Of a DNA stretch of 64,000 bases, positions 57,080 through 64,000 are shown one piece after another. Both the position numbers and the translations under genes were made by a program. This DNA comes from Petaurus breviceps papuanus (lineage: Eukaryota > Chordata > Mammalia > Diprotodontia > Petauridae): assembly GCA_028583685.1 (NCBI GenBank), contig JAMXIF010000073.1:8003852-8067851 (forward strand), in the 5' to 3' direction. Positions within the stretch are counted from its first letter, which is position 1. Every line of letters starts with the position of its first letter. Under the pieces are notes generated by a model, which saw only the letters and a list, made by a program, of their open reading frames with translations, searched no databases and was not told the DNA's origin.

Positions 57080-57225
57080 TGTCCCTATATATGTGTATGA
57101 AGGTATTTTGTATGCATATATGTATACATATATATACACATACTCATATACACATATGTATGTATATGTATAAATACATGTTTGTATATATATTCATATA
57201 CATAGATACATACATACAGATTCAT
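57080..57225. repeat. ATAT/ACATA low-complexity microsatellite
   Basis: Alternating TATA, CATA and TATG units. Confidence 0.88.
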
Positions 57226-57379
57226 GCAGGATGGGAAAATGTGGATGGGTTGTTACCTGCCTACCTGGACCAGAATACCCCCATCAGTGAGATTATACGT
57301 CTGTTGGCATATAGAGGAAAACTCTGACAACAGTATTCTCAAATTGGCAGAAAACATAAAGTCAGAAGGTATAGTCAGT

Positions 57380-57590
57380 GACATAAGATCGTAGGCTCAT
57401 AGATATGAAACTGTAAAGGATATTACAGGCCATCTAGTCTAAACACCTCATTTTACAGTGAGGAAACTGAGGCCCAGAATGGGTATAATCTGTCCAAAGT
57501 CATGCAGGTAGTAAATGAAAAAGGCAGGATTTGAATTCAGTTCTTGTGATCACATAGTGAGCATTCTTTCACTTTATCAGGCTGTCCCTT
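57380..57590 (-). repeat. MIR-like SINE
   Basis: 'ccatctagtctaaacacctc', 'attttacagtgaggaaactg', 'aggcaggatttgaattcagt'. Confidence 0.85.
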
Positions 57591-57824
57591 TTTAATGTTG
57601 GAAAGTGGAATCATAATTCAACAAGTTCTCAAAAGGTTGGAAGAGAACAAACATAATATTGAATTAAATAGGCATAAATTTCAAATCTTGCATGGGGGTT
57701 AAAAATCTATAGAATTACAGGACAGGAAAGGTGTAACTAGACAACAGTTCGTGTGAAAAAAAGACTTGAGGGTTTTAGTTGCCTGTAATCACAGTATGAG
57801 TCAGTGATATGGTTGCTCAAAATT

Positions 57825-58400
57825 AACTTACCTGATCTGGGTTCTATCCATATACTTACAGTAACTAGAACAGCCCTGAAGGTGGTCACACTTTGGTCTG
57901 TTCTGGCCAGTCCCCACGTGGAGGGTTCATTTCTAGCCGTCAATTTTAGGAGGATTGTTGACAAGTGGATCTCATCCAGAAGAGAGTGACGAGGGTGGTG
58001 AAGAGATTCAAACAATGTCATGTGAAGGACCACCAGGGAAACTGAAGATGTTTAGCCTGAAGAAGAATGTAAAGGCTATCTATTTGATAGTCATTTGAGA
58101 AACTGTGATACATAAAAGAAATTATGTAAACAAGATTTATGCATATTGATCAGTGATCTTTGTATAGTTTAAGAAGAAGGGTGTGTGTGTATCTCTGTGT
58201 CTGTATCTGTGTGTGTCTGTGTGTGTTGCAGGGGGGAGGGGGATTTCAACTCAATCTGAAGGAGAAGGAGAATAATATAGACATAGTTTCCTAAAGACTG
58301 GAGTTACCATATGAAGTGGTAAATTCCCCACTCTTGAAGATAGTGGAATCTAGGCATGAAGGAGTTTGATCAGGGGAAATCCCTAATGCAACTGGATACT
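57825..58400 (+). repeat. CR1/L3 LINE 3' end
   Basis: 'gaaactgaagatgtttagcc', 'tgaagaagaatgtaaaggct', 'aatgcaactggata': ordered CR1/L3 end blocks, with a TG/TC-rich insert at 58180-58232. Confidence 0.75.
58180..58232 (+). repeat. (TG)n-type microsatellite inside CR1/L3
   Basis: GTGTGT, CTGTGT and TATCTG units. Confidence 0.88.
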
Positions 58401-58404
58401 TTTT

Positions 58405-59815
58405 ACTAAACAACCTGATAGCATAAGGTCATTATTAATTATTAGAAAAACGAAAAAGCTTTACAATGAACCCAATGGAATAATAGTGTTGGTCACTGGT
58501 GAGATAAGACACAGGGAGTTCCTGATGATTGACCAAAAGGTTCAGTTAAATCACCTTGAAACCTAGAGAAAAAGCAAGCCACCCCCATTCTGAGTCAGTC
58601 AAGAAAATGGCGAACTCAAATATGCCTCTTACAAAGTGCTTCAAGTTGGCAAAAGCTTTTCTCTTTACTTTCCTCTGCGTTGCCTGGAACATCTTGAGGT
58701 AGAAACATGTGACTATAGGAGACATGCTTGCATGCAGCCTGGGAAAGATATTTAAGAGCATTGCTTCCTGAAGCCCAAATTTTTATTTAAAAAGAGCTCA
58801 CAGGAGGAGATAGTTTGAATTAGCAGCCCTCAGAGTCGAGCTTCTGAGGAAACAGATTCAACATGACTTGCTGATGGTTTTAGGGTGAAAATCTGGTTCT
58901 TTCTGAAAGAACCAAGCTGTATGTTAGGGCAATCAGAGACCAGTCACCTAGCAGAACAGTGTGACCAAAACAGAATAGTCCCATTAAACCCGGCAGAACT
59001 GGGCCAAAAATGTCTTGCCTGGTAGAGAGCACTCCAGGGGATACCATGGGACGACGTGAGGGGAGCTGCAGTGTTGGTGATGTGAGTTGTCCATCTACAG
59101 TTATTCCTCCCCATAAAAACAAAATTAAGGTGTCAGAAAGAAGACTTCATTGGGAGAAGAGGGAAGGGAGAAGTAGAATGGGATAAATTATCTCTCGTGA
59201 AGAGGCATGAAAGAGCTGTTTCAGTGGAGGAAAAGGTAGAGGGGGAGGATGTGCAATGCTTGATTGGCTCAAAGAGGGTTTAATATACATCTGCAGGTAT
59301 TACCCATGTGTGATCAAGTGTGATTTCTATGCTTGCTTATTCTCCTACCCAATGATATCTATTTTTTCCTGCAAAGTGGTCCCTAAATTTACAGGGATGG
59401 GTAGGAATGTTCTATTGTAAATCTTCTTACTTTGTTATTCCAATAAATACCTTTGCTTTGAGCTAGTTTTGCCCTATGACTATTAAAAATTATACACATC
59501 AGTAGGGGCCAGTGAGATTTAATTTTAAGCATGCAGATCCACAGATAGTAGTTCTCTCTGGAATTCAAACTGCAGGTGTGAGGTTAGCACAAGGGCCCTG
59601 TCCTGAGAAAGCTCATCCAGTATCTTTAGTTTGGATGTTTTATAGTTATCCACTAAAGAAAAGTGAATACTTTTTTTCTTTTTAAGGCTCTAATTATATA
59701 ATCAGTTTTCTGATGTTTCCTTTATAAGTCTGAGCAATTGCTTTGTGAAAACTTTTGCATGACTAAATGCTTAAGGACTAATAATCTCTTGCATTGTGTT
59801 GTCCATTATAATGAT
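58405..59815. other. Unassigned intron with LTR-like features
   Basis: 59250-59460 has 'gattggctcaaa', 'taatatacatc' and 'ccaataaatacctttgcttt', the spacing of a promoter and poly(A) signal in an old LTR. No ends or target duplication could be fixed, so no element is called. Confidence 0.35.
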
Positions 59816-59817
59816 AC

Positions 59818-60240
59818 CCATGTTTCCCTGATAATAAGACACTGTCTTATTAATTTTTTTTGGACAGAAAAACACCAGAGGGCTTATTTTCAGGGGAGGG
59901 CTTATTTTAATGAACATTGACAGCAATTTTAATAAACAGGTAAATGTGAACAAAAAAATGTACCAGCAAGCAAATCACTGGGGAAGAACAGGATGACACG
60001 CTCACTGCTGCAGCACTGATTGGATGCAGCTCGGAGCGCGGCGTGCATTTCACCCGGGGTGGGGGGGGGACGGTGCATACAGAGGGTACCGTAATGTAGC
60101 GTGTAGCGCAGGGGATCACCTTCACTACAGTAGCAATCTCAATAGGGCTTATTTTCGGGGGAGGGCTTATTTTAGAGGAATCTTACACAGTAAGGGGAGG
60201 GCTTATTTTCGGGATAGGTCTTATTATCAGGGAAACATGG
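59818..60240. mobile_element. Non-autonomous DNA transposon (MITE), 423 bp
   Basis: Perfect 23-bp terminal inverted repeats at 59818-59840 and 60218-60240, starting CCATGTTTCCCTGATAATAA. TA lies immediately to the right (60241-60242) and one base off on the left (59815-59816), hinting at a TA target duplication as in Tc1/mariner. Subterminal 'gggcttatttt' words occur in direct orientation near both ends (59881, 59899, 60147, 60164, 60200). The centre is GC- and CpG-rich ('cggagcgcggcgtgca') against an AT-rich background. No transposase frame; needs a partner for movement. Identical ends and surviving CpGs suggest a fairly young insertion. Family name not known to me. Confidence 0.9.
59832..59852. 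other. Palindrome inside the MITE left end
   Basis: 'taataagaca' and 'tgtcttatta' pair perfectly around a single C, overlapping the inner part of the left inverted repeat; the right end lacks it. Confidence 0.9.
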
Positions 60241-60254
60241 TAGTTTAAATGAGC

Positions 60255-60520
60255 AGCACGATGCAATGTGGTGCAGTGGAGAGAGTGCTGGGTCTGGAGT
60301 CAAGAAGACTCATCTTCCTGAGTTCAAATTTGGTCTCAGACACTTAGCCGTGTGACCCTGGGCAAGTCACTTAACCCTATTGGTCTCTGTTTCCTCATCT
60401 ATAAAATGAACTGGAGAAGGAAATGGCAAACTACTTCATGGCAAAAAAAAACAAAAACAAAAACAAAAAACCAAATGGGATCACAGAGAGCCAGACACAA
60501 AACTGAAATGACTCAACAAA
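60255..60520 (+). repeat. MAR1-type SINE with internal A/C expansion
   Basis: 'tggtgcagtggagagagtgc', 'gggcaagtcacttaacccta', 'aactggagaaggaaatggca'. An (AAAAAC)n-type stretch at 60446-60470 replaces part of the tail. Confidence 0.9.
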
Positions 60521-60524
60521 AATA

Positions 60525-61278
60525 GAAGCAACAATAGACAATGGTGCTGGGATCCATTGGAAAAATTTCAAGGCCTCTTTGTGTTAGAGGGACTCATTCA
60601 AGAAATTATTATCTTGACACTTGTTATGCCTTATGGTTTTGCTGAGATCCACTGGAGAAGTGTATAGGTTGCCCATGTACTAAAGAGCCCCAGGAGAGGA
60701 ATTTTCCCCCAGGAATATTTGGATTTTCAACTGAAGAGGAGGGGACAACTTCAGTCTACCTCAGGACCCAGTACCTCATTGGAAAGCTCAGTGTATTCTG
60801 GGAGCTTATTTGGGACTTTCCCTTAGAAAAGAGAAATTCAGTCCACCATAGGGCAGGCAAAATTTTAGGACTCTGAACTTTAGTGGGGGGGGGGGGGGGC
60901 ATTTTTGAGACCTCGAATTATTGGATTCGTTTGTAAAACATCAAACTTTGAATCATTTATGTTGGTTGAGGCCTAAAAAGTAATTTAGTCTTTTGAAGAA
61001 TACGTGTCTGCCAAGATACCATTAACGCTCATTTTCAAAACATGATTGATCACTCTTCCTGGCTAGGTGCTCTCTTTAAATCCACTCTAATAACAGCTCT
61101 AAAACCAGGAGTGGAGCTACAGGTTTGTTCTGTGTTCCCTTCCACAAACAAGTCCCCTGGTTTCCTCTTTCTGCCCACATGTAGACATACACCCCTTGCT
61201 CAGAACAAGAGAAATGGTATTACTCTTGTTTATTACTCTCCCCTAGGCAGGCCATCGTAGAAGTACTATCAGTTCTAG
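60525..61278. other. Unassigned intron sequence with a G-run
   Basis: A run of 15 or so G at 60885-60899; nothing else recognised. Confidence 0.45.
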
Positions 61279-61292
61279 TCACTGTATTTTTA

Positions 61293-61950
61293 TATTTTTA
61301 AAAATTTATTTATTTACTTTTAGTTTACAACATTCAGTTCCACAATCCCTTGAGTTCTAAATTTTCTTCCCCTCCCTTTCCTTCTCCCTCCCTCCACCAT
61401 GGTGGCATGCAATCCGATATAGTTCTACAAATATCTTCTCGTTAAACATTAGTCAAGTTGTAAAGAAGAATGATAACCAATGGAAGAGAGAAGGGACAAA
61501 ACCAAACCAAACACAAAAGAGAGAGAGCAAGCGGTTTGCTTCATCTGCACTCAGACTCTGCAGTTCTTTTCTCTGGATGTGGATAACCCTCTCCATCATG
61601 AGTCTTTTGGAGTTTTCTTATCACCTTGCATTGCTAAGAGGAGCCCAGTATATTAAAGTTAGTCATCACAGATACTATGTGTCTGTAATTGTATACAAAG
61701 TTTTCCTAGTTCTGCTCTCTTCATTCAGCATCAGTTTATACAAGTCTCTCCAGGTTATTATGAAGTCCATCTGCTCCTCATTTCTTATAACACAATAGTG
61801 TTCCATTACATTCACATACCACAGCTTGTTTAGCCATTCCCCAGTTGATGGGCATCTCCTTGATTTCCAATTCTTTGCCACCACAAAAAGCGCTGCTAGA
61901 AATATTTTTGTACATACGGGTCCTTTTCCCACTTGTATGATCTGTTTTGA
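61293..61950 (-). mobile_element. 5'-truncated L1 LINE
   Basis: On minus, the ORF2 C-terminal end (CTKIFLAALFVVAKNW, MEHYCVIRNEEQMDF) then 3' UTR. Target duplication 'tcactgtattttta' (61279-61292) and 'tcactatattttta' (61951-61964). The 3' end is at the left. Confidence 0.92.
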
Positions 61951-61964
61951 TCACTATATTTTTA

Positions 61965-62325
61965 AAAGGATATTAATCAACCTTAGTGCATCCAGAGGAG
62001 GAGGGCCACAAAAAGATGGGGTCAGAGGGGTCTGCCTCAATAACTAAGGAGTTTTTAGTGTCAAATTAAATAGCAGGTTCCTGCTTCTTCAGGCCTTAAA
62101 TATGAGATAGCGATGGTTCTCAAAAAACCAGAGGAACATTTCCTACAGGCTTTGAAGAATGAAGGGAAGTCAGTTGTTTCATGATCAGTTTCATTACGGG
62201 TTGGGGAAGAGTGGAAGATGCTTCTAAAAAGAGTTCATAGAGAGCATATACAAAAAAATAGTCAAAGGGACAAGGAATGCTTAGACTGGAATTGGAAAAC
62301 ACTGGGAGGTGTGAGTGGGAATGAT
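61965..62325. other. Unassigned intron sequence
   Basis: Nothing recognised. Confidence 0.4.
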
Positions 62326-62329
62326 AGTT

Positions 62330-62650
62330 GTCTTCATATATTTACAGAATTCTCCAGTGGAAGGGGCGTTTAATTTTCTCTGATTGACCCTAGAGGGCAG
62401 AACTCAGAACAATGGGTGGAAGATGAAGATGTAAGGAAAAATTTCCATAACTTCTAGAAGTTGAAGGTGGAATAGGGTATCTTGGAATGTCATACAGTGT
62501 CCTTTAATAGAGTTCTATGAGTGAATGTCAGAGAACCACTTGTCAAGAATGTTGCAAATGGAATTCCTGTTCATGTCCAGAGAGGACTGAATAGTTTCTG
62601 GGGTCCCTCTCTACTTGGAGGTCCTCTGAAGCATCTTGTGTCTTAGCATC
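62330..62650 (+). repeat. CR1/L3 LINE 3' end
   Basis: 'ctagagggcagaactcagaa', 'caatgggtggaagatgaaga', 'gaaccacttgtcaagaatgt', 'aatggaattcctgttcatgt'. Confidence 0.8.
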
Positions 62651-62654
62651 CAGG

Positions 62655-62985
62655 TTTTAGTTTATTCAATTCAGGAAAAAAAATATATATATAATACATA
62701 GTGTGTATCATACAATGCTAGGTACTGGAAAAGATATAAAGTTCAGATAACAAGCATCATTTGTGAATTCATACCACTTATATACCTAGTATAAGTGTGT
62801 GTCACCAAAATAATGATAACAAAACACTTTGCCTCTCTACGCTGGTTCTGTAGCACAGAATAATGTATATTATTCATGTATGTGTATATACAGATAAGTC
62901 CATAATAGAGGTGTAAAAAAATGTCTCGGGAATTTGCCTCCATTGAGCAACTAGGTAGTGCTGGACTCAGAGTCAGGGGAAAAAG
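62655..62985. other. Unassigned intron, AT-rich
   Basis: 'ggaaaaaaaatatatatata' at 62675; nothing else recognised. Confidence 0.4.
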
Positions 62986-62989
62986 GAGG

Positions 62990-63150
62990 ATGGGGATGTC
63001 TCTGAAGCAGTGAAAAGAATACTGATCCTTCAGTCAAAAGAACCTTCAAATCCTGACTCACTTCTTGTATAATTTTAGACAAGTCACTAAAATGGAAGTT
63101 GTTGGCCAAGATGGACCCTAAGGTCTCTTTAAGCTCTAGATGGGAAGTTG
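62990..63150 (+). repeat. MIR-like fragment
   Basis: 'agtcaaaagaaccttcaaat', 'agacaagtcactaaaatgga'. Confidence 0.55.
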
Positions 63151-63154
63151 TTAA

Positions 63155-63880
63155 CTTCTTTTATCATATTTTCATAATTGTATCTTAGTATAATTGGTAT
63201 CCTTTGTAATCTTGTGAATTTTACATCATGCATCTCAAAAAGATTAAGAATGCTTGTTCTAGATTTTTAAGCCTATGAGTATGCAGAAGGAGAAGGTTGT
63301 TAACAGATTCAGAAGCTGTAGAGAGAGCAAAGAGAGAGAGCATTGGGGAAAGGCTATTTATTATAGCTAATTTTGCAGACATCAGCGGTGACATTTGAGA
63401 AGGCAATTTAAACAGAATGGTGAGAACAGAAGCCACATTTCAAAGATTTGAGTATTTAATAGGTAGCGAGGATATTGGGGATCAGATATAGACATCTTTT
63501 TCAAGAAGTCTGGCTGTGAATTAGAAAAGAGATAGCATGAGGTAGCAAATCAAGGAAAGACCTTTGTAGGACTAAAAAGATGTGAGTATATTTGGAGAGA
63601 GATGAGGAGCCCGTGGAAAGGTAGAGGCTAAAGATACATGAGAACAGGAGTGGCTACTGGAACCAGGTCCTAGAAGGAAGGCAAAAGAAATGCTAGCATT
63701 TAGAGATTCATCTTCCCCAAAGAGGAGAGAAAAGGAGGTAAGAATTAGTGATGATGCTAAGAATTTTTGAAGGGGAGGATGTAGATGAGACGGAATACAC
63801 AGAGGATTGATGGTCTTTGTCTTAGTGAGTTAAGAAGGCACATTACTATAAATGTTGGGTTGGGGTCTTGAGTTGAGAAG
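63155..63880 (+). repeat. Purine-rich sequence, probably an old unnamed repeat
   Basis: 'agcaaagagagagagcattg', 'cagaatggtgagaacagaag', 'caagaagtctggctgtgaat' resemble the same unnamed repeat type as 6060-6480. Confidence 0.35.
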
Positions 63881-63883
63881 TGT

Positions 63884-63922
63884 TGGTAGATAGATAGGTA
63901 GGTAGGTAGGTAGGTAGGTAGG

Positions 63923-64000
<78 letters not shown>
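63884..64000 (+). repeat. (GGTA)n/(GATA)n microsatellite, cut by window edge
   Basis: TAGG units then TAGA units running to the last base. Confidence 0.97.

Noticed and set aside
59131-59498. Another solo LTR
   Set aside because: Promoter- and poly(A)-like words are present, but no TG...CA ends with a convincing target duplication could be fixed.

Overview
The window looks like marsupial genomic DNA, more likely Australian (australidelphian) than American. It is dense in two SINE types I recognise as marsupial: a short CORE-SINE with the 'cagctaggtggc...acttaacccc' body (WSINE1-like) and the longer MAR1 type ('aaatggggtc...cgaagagtc'). With these are L1 copies of marsupial type, RTE-clade LINE copies, abundant CR1/L3 and L2 LINE relics, and MIR-like SINEs. 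Species and repeat names come from memory of the families, not from a search.

Only one host coding segment could be supported: a 96-base exon at 22191-22286 on the + strand. It encodes the C-terminal half of an SH3 domain that fits the second SH3 domain of the SH3RF (POSH) E3 ligase family, best SH3RF3. The rest reads as two very large introns of that gene: 1-22190 upstream and 22287-64000 downstream, both running past the window. Neither neighbouring exon was seen.

Layout. 1-8 kb: SINEs, CR1/L3 tails, and an L1 inserted in one of those tails. 9-17 kb: a solo LTR, SINEs, and a 1.55-kb L1 with ORF2 remains. 17-22 kb: GGAA/GAAA arrays and a CR1/L3 relic, then the exon. 24-31 kb: a solo LTR, a GATA array with a 10-N assembly gap, an L1, a long CR1/L3 relic, and a near full-length 7SL RNA retropseudogene. 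31-42 kb: sparse old repeats and the longest stretches of unassigned intron. 42-51 kb: a CR1/L3 piece with esterase-like and endonuclease-like remains, a 1.2-kb solo LTR inside a MAR1 SINE, a second solo LTR, and three RTE relics. 52-58 kb: L2, SINEs, simple repeats and CR1/L3. 59.8-60.2 kb: a CpG-containing DNA transposon (MITE) with perfect 23-bp inverted ends. 61-64 kb: L1, a CR1/L3 tail and a GGTA/GATA array at the edge.

All four solo LTRs, all three RTE relics and the longest L1 lie antisense to the SH3RF3-like gene. This is the usual outcome when sense poly(A) signals are selected against in introns. I found no multi-gene system, no CRISPR-like array and no intact mobile-element gene. 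The items most worth a second look are the SH3RF3 exon assignment, the MITE, the 7SL copy and the CR1/L3 piece with ORF1 esterase traces.
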